DNA of 64,000 bases from Gammaproteobacteria bacterium. GTDB taxonomy: Bacteria > Pseudomonadota > Gammaproteobacteria > CAISUE01. Below the pieces are notes generated by a model, which saw nothing but the letters and a program-made list of their open reading frames with translations, had not been told where the DNA came from and did not search any database. Of the stretch, positions 53,832-63,483 are shown in pieces (within the stretch, counting starts at the first letter, position 1; every line of letters begins with the position of its first letter). The DNA lies in the NCBI GenBank assembly GCA_021156105.1, contig JAJNBD010000004.1, positions 186,001 to 250,000 on the forward strand, read 5' to 3'. Both the position numbers and the translations under genes were made by a program.

Positions 53832-54568
53832 TGCAAGATCGTTTGTGCAACGGTCTGTGAAGCTGCTTCTTCTGCTAAATCTTTTGCGGCAATTTCACAT
53901 AAGTCAGCAAACGAAGCGTTATTTTTAACTGCTTGTGCAAGCTGAAAAGTTAAAGTCGTTAACGCTAGGTGAAAAGGTATATAGTTTTTGCGCCAATTGG
54001 CATAGAAATAAGGCGCTTTAGCTTTATCGGGTAAAAGTTTTTTGTGGGTACTTTTATCTAAAGCCATCCAATAGTTGGGAATATCATAATCGAAAGCAAA
54101 AAATTGTAATGAGGGATGAAATTTAAAGCGCATCTTTGTAAAAGCTTCGGGTGAGAGCTTTTGCAAATCTTCGAGCGTTAATAAATTTGCTTCTGCACTA
54201 TCATCTAAAGCAATGGCTTTTGCCCATTCAAACTCTGCTAATTCAATCAAATATTGTTCATATGGTACAGATTTTAAATAGGGAACTAATGCGGCGCCAT
54301 AACGGCGAATAATGCGGTCTGTGGGCGGATAGGCTGTTTGATAATCTTTACAAAGCGCTTGAAACTTATCATACCCCAAGGCTTTGGCAAGCATGGGATA
54401 TTGCTTTTGCAAATTTTCTGCTAAGCGCAATGAATAAGCTTCCTGATAAATACTTAGGCGACGTTTAACTTCTTTAGCATTTTTGCCAATAATCATCTCT
54501 TCAATGCTAGAGGGTTTACCTTGAATATAATTCTGTAGTGCTTCTTGGATATCTTGTAAAGTATTCAT
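53801..54568 (-). CDS. DUF2063 (HvfC/BufC-type) protein
   Basis: This 255-residue protein has an N-terminal DUF2063 domain (LSIYQEAYSLRLAENLQKQYP, then MLAKALGYDKFQALCKDYQ) and a C-terminal region with the NIPNYW/WRKNY pattern seen in HvfC/BufC proteins. Such proteins usually work beside DUF692 iron-oxygenases in maturation of metal-binding peptides (bufferins). No DUF692 gene or bufferin-like peptide is adjacent. It is 12 bases after the prepilin-like gene. Confidence 0.75.
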   Translation of the reverse strand: MNTLQDIQEALQNYIQGKPSSIEEMIIGKNAKEVKRRLSIYQEAYSLRLAENLQKQYPMLAKALGYDKFQALCKDYQTAYPPTDRIIRRYGAALVPYLKSVPYEQYLIELAEFEWAKAIALDDSAEANLLTLEDLQKLSPEAFTKMRFKFHPSLQFFAFDYDIPNYWMALDKSTHKKLLPDKAKAPYFYANWRKNYIPFHLALTTLTFQLAQAVKNNASFADLCEIAAKDLAEEAASQTVAQTILQWIQHGWLSK

Positions 54569-54580
54569 TGCTTATTTTCC

Positions 54581-55180
54581 TTAGAGTGGGCAAGCAGGAT
54601 TGGTCATGCCAGGAGAGCTACTGCGGTTATCATTTTTATTTTGTAAGGCGGCAGAAGCGATCCATAAATCACGACTGCCTTTACCTTCTAACAAGCGTGG
54701 GACGCGAGTCCATGTGAGCGTTTTGTCACTGATGGTTGGATCAGCATTTAACTCGGCTTGTAATAGTTTAATGTTTTCGAAGGTTAAATTTGGGAAATTA
54801 GCACTAATAACAAATTGATAAAAATTAATGGCGGCACTTGGTTTATTGTAGGAGATGGTAAACATATCGCCCAGCGGGTTTTGAATTTGGTTCAATTCTT
54901 GTGATGAAAAAATGTTATTAGTGGCGGCCCAATTTTTAAGATCATCTAAATTTCGGGTTTGTAGCAAAGATGAGCTTATATCATCTTTACAATTTGCACG
55001 ATAATATTGATTCATTAAAAGTAGCGTGACATTAACGCTATCTTTTAGTTTTTCAACGTTACTGCGAAAGTTGTAATAATTTATCAGGCGAAGTGAGAGC
55101 ATCATAATACTCATCGCAATTGCTAGAAAAAGTAAGAGCTCTAATAAAGTAAGGCCTTTTTTAGCGTAAATTTTATTCAT
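54581..55180 (-). CDS. Type IV prepilin-like protein
   Basis: This 199-residue protein has a prepilin peptidase site and hydrophobic N-terminal helix (KKG-LTLLELLLFLAIA, with Glu5 after the cleavage glycine). Cleavage would leave an N-terminal leucine rather than the usual phenylalanine. The C-terminal part ends with a CPL sequence and a second cysteine near residue 90. It may be a minor pilin or type II pseudopilin. It overlaps the upstream DUF192 gene by 8 bases. Confidence 0.75.
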   Translation of the reverse strand: MNKIYAKKGLTLLELLLFLAIAMSIMMLSLRLINYYNFRSNVEKLKDSVNVTLLLMNQYYRANCKDDISSSLLQTRNLDDLKNWAATNNIFSSQELNQIQNPLGDMFTISYNKPSAAINFYQFVISANFPNLTFENIKLLQAELNADPTISDKTLTWTRVPRLLEGKGSRDLWIASAALQNKNDNRSSSPGMTNPACPL

Positions 55181-55631
55181 GAAAATTAACTACCATACCA
55201 GGATCAATATGATGCAGTGTGCAAAAACCAGCATTTACTTCCAGTACATAAGCTGCAGGAACTTGAGAGCTATAAATCGGACAAGGATCGTTTTGGCAAA
55301 CAAGAGCATTTTTACTGATGCTAAGGATTTTTTTATCTGAGCTAATCCAAATCATATCCAGTGGTATGCGCATATCTTTCATCCAGTGGGTGAGTATGCG
55401 GGGCGGATTATAAACAAATAACATACCTTCGTTTGGACCAAGGCCTGTCACAAACTGCAAGCCTTTGATGTGTTCTTGATCAGTGACGCTTAATTGCGCA
55501 TACACCATTGTGCCGTCGATAGTAACCCACGTATAATGAGGTTTACTATTTTTTGTGGCGCATGCAACTAAGCCTAAAGCAAATAAGAACGTTAAAAAAA
55601 ACGTTGAAATATATTTTTGCAAACTTTTCAC
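55173..55631 (-). CDS. DUF192 family lipoprotein
   Basis: This 152-residue protein has a lipoprotein signal (lipobox LVAC, Cys24). The DUF192 fold shows KGLQFVTGLGPNEGMLFVY, THWMKDMRIPLDMIWIS and AAYVLEVNAGF. Function of the family is unknown. It is the first gene of a minus-strand run (DUF192, prepilin, DUF2063, hypothetical) leading to icmW. It is divergent from rsmJ. Confidence 0.85.
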   Translation of the reverse strand: MKSLQKYISTFFLTFLFALGLVACATKNSKPHYTWVTIDGTMVYAQLSVTDQEHIKGLQFVTGLGPNEGMLFVYNPPRILTHWMKDMRIPLDMIWISSDKKILSISKNALVCQNDPCPIYSSQVPAAYVLEVNAGFCTLHHIDPGMVVNFHE

Positions 55632-55643
55632 CTAAAACCCCTC

Positions 55644-56354
55644 ATGAAGTATGCCATCTTAACGACAAATTTTATCACAACTGCTAACCCATTAAACTTG
55701 CCCTACGTCAAAGAAGTGACCCAAGCTTATGATGCTTATCTTATTCAAGACGCGCAAGGGCTAGGGGTATTAGTCCCAGCAGTTGCTAAAAAAGCTTATT
55801 ATGTTGATTTTGAATCGATGGAATTGCGTCGACGGGCTTTACATGCCAAGCGTGAGCTTTTAGTGCGTGCTTGTATGGTTAAGCCGGCAGCTGTTATTGT
55901 CGATGCGACTGCAGGGTTTGGGCGCGATAGTTTCATCCTGGCTGCCTGCGGTGCCCAAGTGCTGATGCTGGAGCGTCATCCAATCGTTGCTTTGTTATTA
56001 GAAGATGGACTAAACAGGCTCAGTGGTTCTGGGTTACAGCAGCACCTTAGCTTAGCCAAAGAAGATGCTGCTTATACACTTTCAGCATTATCTTCTAAAC
56101 CTGATGTAATCTACTTAGATCCTATGTTTGAAGCGAATACGCGCCAGGCAAAGGTAAAAAAGGATTTACAGTTGCTACAGGCGATTTTAGCCGATGCGCC
56201 TCAAGACCAGAGTATGCTTTTGCCATTAGCGCTGGCTTCTGCTAAACAGCGAGTTGTGGTTAAACGCGCCATCCATGCGGCTTCTTTAAACAATCTTGAG
56301 CCTTCTTATTGTTTATCGGGAAAAGATTCGCGCTTTGATGTTTATCAAGTATAA
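55644..56354 (+). CDS. rsmJ: 16S rRNA (guanine1516-N2)-methyltransferase RsmJ
   Basis: This 236-residue class I SAM-dependent methyltransferase has VDATAGFGRDSFILAACG (motif I) and VIYLDPMFE (catalytic DPMF-type motif), typical of RsmJ. The start at 55644 is the first Met that leaves the divergent DUF192 start free. No strong ribosome-binding site. It is 29 bases upstream of the transporter gene, followed by rluB, forming an rRNA-modification operon. Confidence 0.9.
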   Translation: MKYAILTTNFITTANPLNLPYVKEVTQAYDAYLIQDAQGLGVLVPAVAKKAYYVDFESMELRRRALHAKRELLVRACMVKPAAVIVDATAGFGRDSFILAACGAQVLMLERHPIVALLLEDGLNRLSGSGLQQHLSLAKEDAAYTLSALSSKPDVIYLDPMFEANTRQAKVKKDLQLLQAILADAPQDQSMLLPLALASAKQRVVVKRAIHAASLNNLEPSYCLSGKDSRFDVYQV

Positions 56355-56383
56355 TGAGTAAACTAACATCCTAAGATTCGTTT

Positions 56384-56971
56384 ATGTCGAATTTAGTGTT
56401 AATTCACTTAGTGGTTGTGCTGTTTTTTGCAACAAATATTGACAATATTGTTTTACTTTTCTCTTTTCTTGCGCTGCCGACGAGTCGACGTGGTATTGTT
56501 ATTTTAGCCTATCTTATGAGTGTGCTAATCCTGTTTAGCATATTAGTAGTGATTTTGATTACAACGCGGCAGCTATTTGCTGCCCAGTATTTCCGTTATA
56601 TCGGCTTAGTTCCGATAGGCTTAGGGATCTTTAAATGGTTGTTTGCTTATCATGAAACGCTTAGTGATGGACAAAAAGATAGGCTGCTAAAAGAAGTCAC
56701 TGTGAATTCCTATGAGCAGTTTATGGTTAATCTTTCTAGTCAGCTTGCGGTTTCTGGAGATTCATTGGCATTATTTTTGCCGCTTCTCCTTAAGTGTCAG
56801 ATAAAGGGTATCACTATTTTTGGGGTCACGGTGTTGGTATTAGCTGTTGGTGTTTCAGTTGCTTCAGCATTTATCAGAAAGTTAATTAACCTTAAGTGGT
56901 TAGAAAATTTTTCATCCAGATTAATGCCCTGGATTCTTATTGTGATTGGTATTTATATATTATTTTTTTAA
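56384..56971 (+). CDS. CadD-like cadmium resistance/LysE-superfamily transporter
   Basis: This 195-residue membrane protein has five or six helices. It has the ATNIDNIVLLFSFLA motif near the N-terminus and a repeat-like VSGDSLALFLPLL later, characteristic of the CadD family. Members export divalent cations such as cadmium or have related roles. It is 29 bases after rsmJ and 3 bases before rluB. Confidence 0.75.
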   Translation: MSNLVLIHLVVVLFFATNIDNIVLLFSFLALPTSRRGIVILAYLMSVLILFSILVVILITTRQLFAAQYFRYIGLVPIGLGIFKWLFAYHETLSDGQKDRLLKEVTVNSYEQFMVNLSSQLAVSGDSLALFLPLLLKCQIKGITIFGVTVLVLAVGVSVASAFIRKLINLKWLENFSSRLMPWILIVIGIYILFF

Positions 56972-56974
56972 ATT

Positions 56975-57751
56975 ATGAGCGAAAAACTACAAAAAGTGCT
57001 TGCTAATGCAGGCGTTGCCTCAAGGCGACAAATTGAACAATGGATTAGTGATGGGCGGATTAATGTTAATGGCCAAGTCGCTACGCTAGGCTGTCGCGTG
57101 GATGAAAAAGCACGTATTAGTATTGATGGAAAACCTTTCCGCTGGCAAGCTAAAGATAGCGATCGTGCGCGTGTTTTGCTTTATCATAAACCTGAAGGAG
57201 AAGTTTGCACCCGTTCTGATCCTGAAGGCCGTCCAACGGTTTTTGACCGTTTACCGCCTTTAAAACGCCAGCGTTGGATTCAAGTTGGACGTTTAGATTT
57301 AAATACTTCGGGCTTATTAATTTTTACTACGGATGGCGAACTTGCTAATAATCTCATGCATCCGCGTTATGAAGTAGAGCGTGAATATGCGGTACGAATT
57401 TTGGGCAATGTTACCAAAGAAATCATGGAAAGCTTGAAAAAAGGGGTTAAGCTAGAAGATGGCATGGCAAAGTTTGACGATATTGTCGATGCAGGTGGAA
57501 CAGGCGCAAACCATTGGTATCATGTGATTATTAAAGAAGGACGGCAACGGGAAGTTCGGCGTTTGTGGGAAAGCCAGGGAGTCACAGTGAGCCGCTTAAT
57601 TCGGGTGCGTTATGGCCAAAATATTTTGCCGCGCATGCTTCGTCCAGGAAATTATCAAGAATTATCGCGTAAAGAAGTAGAAGCATTTTATGATAGCTTA
57701 CGCAGCCCTTCTGTGGCAAAAAATAAAAAAAATAGGGTAGGCAGGGCTTAG
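56975..57751 (+). CDS. rluB: 23S rRNA pseudouridine(2605) synthase
   Basis: This 258-residue protein has an N-terminal S4 domain ([20 protein letters not shown]) and the RluB/RsuA catalytic motif [19 protein letters not shown], with the catalytic Asp. The C-terminal [15 protein letters not shown] is also typical. It converts U2605 of 23S rRNA to pseudouridine. It is translationally close to the transporter upstream. Confidence 0.93.
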   Translation: MSEKLQKVLANAGVASRRQIEQWISDGRINVNGQVATLGCRVDEKARISIDGKPFRWQAKDSDRARVLLYHKPEGEVCTRSDPEGRPTVFDRLPPLKRQRWIQVGRLDLNTSGLLIFTTDGELANNLMHPRYEVEREYAVRILGNVTKEIMESLKKGVKLEDGMAKFDDIVDAGGTGANHWYHVIIKEGRQREVRRLWESQGVTVSRLIRVRYGQNILPRMLRPGNYQELSRKEVEAFYDSLRSPSVAKNKKNRVGRA

Positions 57752-57767
57752 CAAGCTTGCCAAGCGC

Positions 57768-58904
57768 TTATGCTCCTTTGGTCTTTGCGGAATATTTTTT
57801 GCGCCAAGATGACCAAGGGGCAGCATAAAAGAAAATAAATAAGACTAGCGCAAGAAACATCCAGCTAATACCTGGAAAAGCTCTAATTTTGCCGCTCGCA
57901 ATCCAGCCGCGAAAAACAAACAGCATATTGGTATAAAAGACTAGCAGTAATATGCCTGGAAAGAGCCTGGCATATCGGCCTTGTCTTGGGGGAACCTCTC
58001 CAAGGCATAGTGCAAGTATAGATAATAAAAAACAGCTGATAGGTAATGCAATACGCCACTCTAGCTCTGCGATAGCATAATGTCTGAAAGTGGCATCACC
58101 ACTTTTAATGCTAGCAATACCCCAAAGTTGCGATAGGCTTAAAGCATCCATCTCATTACCCATGGCGCCAGCCGGTGGATTGCGAGCAAGCATTAAATAA
58201 CGATCAAATTGTATGACCTGATAATTATTTAAACCGGTTTCGCCAATGAAACGCTTGCCTTGATTAATTTGGATGAATTGCGCATGTGTCATTGGGTCTT
58301 CAACAAGTTCGCCAGAGCTGGCTTTAATCACATTCCATTGTGTATCGTCTTTTGTTGGCGTTGCTCTTTTTTCTGCAACAAAGATATTTTTTAAATGCTT
58401 ATGGTCAACGCTGCTTTCACTTACATAAAAGACAAAATTATGGTTGCCGCTAGATTGGAATTTTCCTGGGATAAGTGTCTCAATGGTTGCGCCTGCATTA
58501 GTTGTGGCTAATAGTTGGTTTCGATAGCCTGCAAGTTTGGGCTGAATCCATAAAGTTAGTATTGCAACTAGTAAAACAATAGCGCCGCAGGGTTTGACGC
58601 TCATTTTCCATTGTTGCCACGGGCTGAAGCCACAAGCTTTGAGAACGACCCATTCATGATCCGCGCTAATCCGGCCTAAGGTCAGCAGTAAAGCAATAAA
58701 TAAGGTTAAGGGTAGTAGCAAACCTAAAAGATAAGGGATTTCAAGTATCAACAGGCGTCCCATAACGCCGAGAGCCATGTTGCCAGCAGCGGCATCATTC
58801 AGGTAGCGAATAAGTTGATTCCCTAAGAAAATGACAAGCACAATGAGTGTCACTGTTAAAAGAGAATTTAGTAGCTCTCGTGAAAAATAGCGAAAAATCA
58901 GCAC
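57768..58904 (-). CDS. lptF: LPS export ABC transporter permease LptF
   Basis: This 378-residue protein has six membrane helices in two groups (residues 10-125 and 275-360) flanking a periplasmic jellyroll. It has the LptF/LptG start (IFRYFSRELLNSLLTVTLIVL) and EIPYLLGLLLPLTLF. With LptG and LptB it extracts lipopolysaccharide from the inner membrane. It is divergent from pepA, the conserved gammaproteobacterial arrangement. The usual lptG gene does not follow; convergent rluB is 16 bases away. Confidence 0.9.
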   Translation of the reverse strand: MLIFRYFSRELLNSLLTVTLIVLVIFLGNQLIRYLNDAAAGNMALGVMGRLLILEIPYLLGLLLPLTLFIALLLTLGRISADHEWVVLKACGFSPWQQWKMSVKPCGAIVLLVAILTLWIQPKLAGYRNQLLATTNAGATIETLIPGKFQSSGNHNFVFYVSESSVDHKHLKNIFVAEKRATPTKDDTQWNVIKASSGELVEDPMTHAQFIQINQGKRFIGETGLNNYQVIQFDRYLMLARNPPAGAMGNEMDALSLSQLWGIASIKSGDATFRHYAIAELEWRIALPISCFLLSILALCLGEVPPRQGRYARLFPGILLLVFYTNMLFVFRGWIASGKIRAFPGISWMFLALVLFIFFYAAPWSSWRKKYSAKTKGA

Positions 58905-58956
58905 AAATTTTGTTACAATAGGAAAAGTGATTATCTTATCATATGTGAAAAAAAAT

Positions 58957-60423
58957 ATGCGTTATTTTGTTAGCAAAACCGTTTCTCCTTCTGATTGTCT
59001 GATTATTGGTATTTTTAAGGACCAAGACGTTGCACAGCTCAGTTATTTATCAGCCGCTCAGCAAGCAAGCCTTCAAGCAATTTTGTCTTTAGGTGATTTT
59101 ACCGGCAAACCAGGGCAAGTTTTACTTCAATATGCTGTGCAAAACTTTGATGCGAAGCGTGTTATTCTTTGCGGTCTAGGCGAAGCTTCTCGCTATTCTT
59201 TGGCAGCAATACGTAAATCGATGCAGGCAGTAGGCAAAGTGCTAATTGAATGTCATGCTTCATCGGCGCAAGTTCTTTTACCTAAAGTGGAAGACGATGA
59301 GGCTTTCCTCCGCCAGGCCATTATTAGTTTGGAAGATGCGCATATACGCCGTGATCAACTAAAAACAAAACCAGCGCCTATGCATTGGCCGGAAAAGATT
59401 AGCTTTGTGGGCGAGTATGAGCAATCTAATGCTGCTTTGGCGCAAGGTGAAATTATTGCTAATGCAATCCGGCTTAGTAAAGATTTGGCAAATTCGCCAG
59501 CAAATTTTTCCACGCCAAAGATTATTGCTGATCGCGCAACGGAAATTGCTAAAAAGGATAAATTAAGTGTAGAAGTTTACGATAAACATGCGCTGCAAGA
59601 GTTAAAAATGGGCTGTTTATTGGGGGTTGCGCAAGGCAGTAGCGAAGAACCACGCATGGTAGTGATGCGTTACGAAGGTGCTGCTGCTTCTGAACCACCT
59701 ATTGTATTAGTTGGTAAAGGTATCACTTTTGATTCGGGCGGCATTTCTTTAAAGCCTGGTGCTCGCATGGATGAAATGAAGTATGATATGTGTGGAGCGG
59801 CAAGTGTTATTGCCAGCGTACATGCGGCTGCACAATTAAACCTTCCTATTAATGTAATTGCTGTTGCGGTATTGGCAGAAAATATGCCATCAGGTAACGC
59901 GTTAAAACCTGGTGATGTGCTGACTTCTATGTCAGGAAAAACAGTAGAAGTTTTAAATACGGATGCTGAAGGCCGTTTGGTTTTATGTGATGCTTTAACT
60001 TTTGTAGAGCGCTTTAATCCAAAAGCCGTTATTAACGTTGCAACGTTAACGGGCGCAATTATTATTACCTTGGGTAGTGAAGCCAATGGTTTGATGGGGA
60101 ATAATGAAGATTTAATTCAAACAATTTTATGTGCAGGCCAATCCAGCGGTGATCGTGCATGGCAATTACCTTTATACGATGAATACCAAGAGCTTATCGA
60201 TAGTGCTTTTGCGGATATCGCCAATATGGGTAATAATGATGGTGCAAAAAGTATTGTGGCAGGCTGCTTTTTAGCGCGCTTTGCAGAAAAATATCCTTGG
60301 GCACATTTGGATATTGCAGGAACAGCATGGCGTGGGCCAGGTAATATGCAACGAGCAGCCACAGGGCGACCAGTGCCATTATTGATAGAATATTTAATGC
60401 AACAAGCTCAGCAGAGCAAGTAA
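58957..60423 (+). CDS. pepA: Leucyl aminopeptidase PepA
   Basis: This 488-residue M17 metallopeptidase has the metal-binding motifs VGKGITFDSGGIS and NTDAEGRLVL, followed by LDIAGTAWRGPG. It removes N-terminal residues from peptides, which fits import by the POT transporter; E. coli PepA also binds DNA. I start at the ATG at 58957, which gives the family-like start MRYFVSKT. The frame is open to a GTG at 58927. Confidence 0.95.
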   Translation: MRYFVSKTVSPSDCLIIGIFKDQDVAQLSYLSAAQQASLQAILSLGDFTGKPGQVLLQYAVQNFDAKRVILCGLGEASRYSLAAIRKSMQAVGKVLIECHASSAQVLLPKVEDDEAFLRQAIISLEDAHIRRDQLKTKPAPMHWPEKISFVGEYEQSNAALAQGEIIANAIRLSKDLANSPANFSTPKIIADRATEIAKKDKLSVEVYDKHALQELKMGCLLGVAQGSSEEPRMVVMRYEGAAASEPPIVLVGKGITFDSGGISLKPGARMDEMKYDMCGAASVIASVHAAAQLNLPINVIAVAVLAENMPSGNALKPGDVLTSMSGKTVEVLNTDAEGRLVLCDALTFVERFNPKAVINVATLTGAIIITLGSEANGLMGNNEDLIQTILCAGQSSGDRAWQLPLYDEYQELIDSAFADIANMGNNDGAKSIVAGCFLARFAEKYPWAHLDIAGTAWRGPGNMQRAATGRPVPLLIEYLMQQAQQSK

Positions 60424-60445
60424 AATGCATTTGGTGAAATAACTG

Positions 60446-61516
60446 ATGAATTATCGTATGACAAAATCTTCGAAAACAATCTTAACAAAATTAATGGTAA
60501 GTTTGCTGGGTATTTGTGCAAGCTGGCAGGCGAACGCACTCACATTTGAACTACCTGATGACAGTAGTACGATTGTGGGTAAAATGCAGGAAGGGAAAAC
60601 GATTGCTGGAGATACTTTAAGTAGTATTGGCCGTCGTTATGATCTTGGTATTTTTGAATTAAAAGAAGCAAATCCTTCTTTTGATTTAATGCAACAGTTT
60701 GGTCCTGGGAAAGATGTTGTCTTACCGACAGAATTTATTTTGCCTGATGCGTCCCACAAAGGTATTGTGATTAACCTGGCTGAATTGCGCATGTATTTTT
60801 ATGTGCCCAAAACGCGAGAAGTGAAGACTTTTCCCATTGGTATTGGCCGACAAGGCTGGGATAGTCCAGTTGGTGTGACTTATATCGCCAATAAAACAAA
60901 AGATCCAACTTGGGTAGTGCCAAAAACTATTATGGATGCTCGTAAAGAAGATGGTGTTGATTTACCTAAGAGTATACCGCCTGGGCCAGATAATCCTTTA
61001 GGGGGCTATCGCCTACGCTTGGCAGTGCCTTCTGGAGCATTTTTAATGCATGGTAGTAATGATCCAGGTGGTATCGGTCGCCGCAGTAGCTCTGGTTGTA
61101 TTCGTCTGCAACCTGAAGCGGTTGAGAGTATTTTTAATTTAGTTCCTGTCTATACCCAAGTCACTATTGTTGATCAACCGATTAAAATTGGTTGGTTGGG
61201 TAATGATCTTTATCTAGAATCGCATTTGCCACTTCAAGACGATGACAAGGACTCTACCTCACTTAAGGCAGAGACAAAAGCATTGATTGAAAAAGAGATT
61301 GCTAAACGCCCTGCAACGATTGACTGGGATGCAGCAAATCGTGCGGAAGACGAACAGCGTGGCTACCCAGTGAAAATTGGTACAGGCACCGGCCCAATTC
61401 CACAGGAAGCTGTGCCACTAAATCCGTCTGCAACGATTCAATCGCCTAAAAACCAGCTGCATGAGCGAAAGAAAAAGCAATCGCAGCCTAAAAAGCACTG
61501 GTGGTCAACAGTTTAA
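60446..61516 (+). CDS. L,D-transpeptidase (YkuD family) with LysM-like domain
   Basis: This 356-residue exported protein has a signal peptide (ending ANA-L). A LysM-like peptidoglycan-binding stretch lies at about 50-80 (GDTLSSIGRRYDLG). The YkuD domain has His202 in LMHGSNDP and the nucleophile Cys218 in RRSSSGCIRL. The tail is basic and Lys/Gln-rich. It makes 3-3 cross-links or anchors proteins in the periplasmic murein. It resembles E. coli ErfK/YbiS. It is 22 bases after pepA. Confidence 0.9.
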   Translation: MNYRMTKSSKTILTKLMVSLLGICASWQANALTFELPDDSSTIVGKMQEGKTIAGDTLSSIGRRYDLGIFELKEANPSFDLMQQFGPGKDVVLPTEFILPDASHKGIVINLAELRMYFYVPKTREVKTFPIGIGRQGWDSPVGVTYIANKTKDPTWVVPKTIMDARKEDGVDLPKSIPPGPDNPLGGYRLRLAVPSGAFLMHGSNDPGGIGRRSSSGCIRLQPEAVESIFNLVPVYTQVTIVDQPIKIGWLGNDLYLESHLPLQDDDKDSTSLKAETKALIEKEIAKRPATIDWDAANRAEDEQRGYPVKIGTGTGPIPQEAVPLNPSATIQSPKNQLHERKKKQSQPKKHWWSTV

Positions 61517-61525
61517 TTCTGTTTT

Positions 61526-62737
61526 TTAAATAGATTTTTTCCAACGCCAGGTTAGTATTAAAAATGCTGTTGCTAGGTAGAAAGGTAAAAAGCTTGCTAG
61601 CGAGAGAATAATGCCGCTAGCAATACCGGTCATCATCCATGCGATAAATAGGACTGTGCTGGTAAATCCCATTGCCCACCCTTGATGTTCGCGCGGTACT
61701 TGATTGGATATCAAGGTGACCAGATTTACATAAGCTATTCCGGTAAAAAGTGTAATAAGTGAAGCAAACCCCGCATGCCATAAGATACTGGGGGCAAAGC
61801 AGATCCCAATAAATCCAAAGGTAATAATGCCTAAGCTATAACATAAGCATTTTTTTATCGAAAAAAAGCGCATGATCAATGGATAAAGTAATAAACCTAA
61901 GCACATGAGTATGCCAAGATAAGTGTTAAAAATACTGACTTGCTGAGGGGTTTGGTGGAAGTGTTGGGTAAAGAATAGACTCACGCTTTGATAGTACAAA
62001 CTCCAACCTAATTCTAAAAAGAAAACAATCGCGAGTAGTTTATTAATATGATAATTCTTTAGGGAAGACAGTAAGCCTTGGCGAATATCGCTTAAACTCA
62101 GCATTTGTGACCTTAGCTGGCTTTCTGTCGCTGTTTCAGAAAAAGAAAACATAATGAGAAAGAAAGCAATTACGCTAATGATCGTTGAAAAGATATAAGG
62201 TGTGGTTGCACTGAACCATGAGACAAGTTGTGGATCTGAAAGATACCCGCCAACTAGTGGGCCTAAGACTAATGCAATCGTCATGGCAAGCGCAATTAAG
62301 CTTAAAAACAAAGCTTTTTCTTTACCTTCACACAAATCTGCAACGGCTGCTTGTGCGACAGGCTGGCTGGCAGAGCCAATGCCGCTTAACACTCTTCCTA
62401 ATAATATTAAGGCAATGCTTTTTTCTCTAAGCCCAAAAATAGGAATTAAAAAACCTAGTGTTGTACAAGCTAAGCAAGCTAAGAGCGTTTTTTTACGGCC
62501 ATGTTTATCAGAAGCATTGCCAATTAAAGGAGAAGCAATTAGTCCGGTAAAAGTTGAAAGGGAAATAGTAAGGCCAGTTAAAACGTTTCGCGCGAATTCG
62601 CTGCTGCTGGCAGGCAAAACGCTATCGGGATGGTTAAAGTAGATTTCCAGTAAAATCGGAATAATGACAAAGTAACTAAAGGAATCTATAAAAATCAGGA
62701 GTAATAAAGGGAATAAGCGCTGGAAGCTTCTGGGCAT
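61526..62737 (-). CDS. MFS transporter, TetA-like
   Basis: This 403-residue protein has 12 membrane segments. Motif A reads SPLIGNASDKHGRKKTLL, followed by RVLSGIGSASQPVAQAAVADL and the motif C LVLGPLVGGYL. It resembles the TetA/DHA1 drug-proton antiporters. Substrate unknown. It is convergent with the L,D-transpeptidase gene, with 9 bases between. Confidence 0.84.
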   Translation of the reverse strand: MPRSFQRLFPLLLLIFIDSFSYFVIIPILLEIYFNHPDSVLPASSSEFARNVLTGLTISLSTFTGLIASPLIGNASDKHGRKKTLLACLACTTLGFLIPIFGLREKSIALILLGRVLSGIGSASQPVAQAAVADLCEGKEKALFLSLIALAMTIALVLGPLVGGYLSDPQLVSWFSATTPYIFSTIISVIAFFLIMFSFSETATESQLRSQMLSLSDIRQGLLSSLKNYHINKLLAIVFFLELGWSLYYQSVSLFFTQHFHQTPQQVSIFNTYLGILMCLGLLLYPLIMRFFSIKKCLCYSLGIITFGFIGICFAPSILWHAGFASLITLFTGIAYVNLVTLISNQVPREHQGWAMGFTSTVLFIAWMMTGIASGIILSLASFLPFYLATAFLILTWRWKKSI

Positions 62738-62894
62738 GCTCTTTCTCGGAAAGAAAATATTTTCTGCAGTATAACTTTAGGATAATGACTTGTCACGGCC
62801 TTATAAAAGTATTTAGATTTTGCTTGCTTAGAAAAATTTTTCTCGTTAGTATAGGCGGCAAAAAGCTTTAAATTAAGATAGGTGACCCTGCCTC

Positions 62895-62953
62895 TTGACG
62901 TATCTTGCCAAAATTCTGTTATAATGTAATTGGTGGGTTAAGTTTTAACCCAG
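62895..62953 (+). promoter_or_regulatory. Promoter and leader hairpin of the cold-shock gene
   Basis: TTGACG (62895-62900) and TATAAT (62920-62925) are 19 bases apart, a long but usable spacer. They predict a leader of about 90 bases. A hairpin gggttaa-gtt-ttaaccc (62936-62952) lies near the RNA start. Long structured leaders are typical of cold-shock mRNAs. The rest of the leader is very A/T-rich. Confidence 0.6.
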
Positions 62954-63023
62954 TTTATTTTCATTTTAAAAGAAGTAGGTAATTAAAGTGAAAATAGTTT
63001 TTTAATTTTTTTTTGAGGTTTTT

Positions 63024-63230
63024 ATGGCATTTGGTACAGTAAAATGGTTTAACGATTCCAAAGGATATGGCTTTATTGCTCCTGAAGATGGTTCTGAAGA
63101 CGTGTTTGTTCACTTCTCTTCAATTAAGTCTGATGGATTCAAAACATTGGCAGAAGGCCAACGTGTTAAATTCAACGTTGCAAAAGGAGGCAAAGGCCTT
63201 CAAGCAACTGATGTTGAAAAAGTTGATTAA
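63024..63230 (+). CDS. Cold-shock protein, CspA family
   Basis: This 68-residue single cold-shock domain has RNP1 ([10 protein letters not shown]) and RNP2 (DVFVHFSSI). It starts [12 protein letters not shown]. It binds single-stranded RNA/DNA and prevents mRNA structure at low temperature. Exact paralogue (CspA/C/D/E) cannot be decided. GAGG precedes the ATG, and a strong terminator follows. Confidence 0.95.
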   Translation: MAFGTVKWFNDSKGYGFIAPEDGSEDVFVHFSSIKSDGFKTLAEGQRVKFNVAKGGKGLQATDVEKVD

Positions 63231-63248
63231 TTTTTTCAAATCGATATC

Positions 63249-63275
63249 AAAACCCCGCATCTGCGGGGTTTTTTG
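63249..63275 (+). terminator. Rho-independent terminator of the cold-shock gene
   Basis: aaaaccccgc-atct-gcggggtttttt is a 10-base stem with a T-run, starting 18 bases after the stop codon. Confidence 0.93.
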
Positions 63276-63483
63276 TTTAAAAGCCATGGCGAAACTATTC
63301 AGGATGAGGCTTCATTATTAATTGTTGCTAATAGCTCTTTTGGCAAGCGGGCTTATTGCCATGTAACTGGTATATACTACTAATTGGAACCGTTTGCTGC
63401 GTGCTAACAGCTAAACTGTGTTAGAGTGTTAGTTAACATAAATTAGTGTAAGTTGTTTAGCAAATTTTTTGGATTGTGATGAT

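Noticed and set aside
59670..60086. 138-codon frame antisense to pepA
   Set aside because: It lies over the metal-binding motifs of pepA, so the open frame reflects codon bias.
62202..62642. 146-codon frame antisense to the TetA-like gene
   Set aside because: It is a shadow of a membrane protein and has no start signal.
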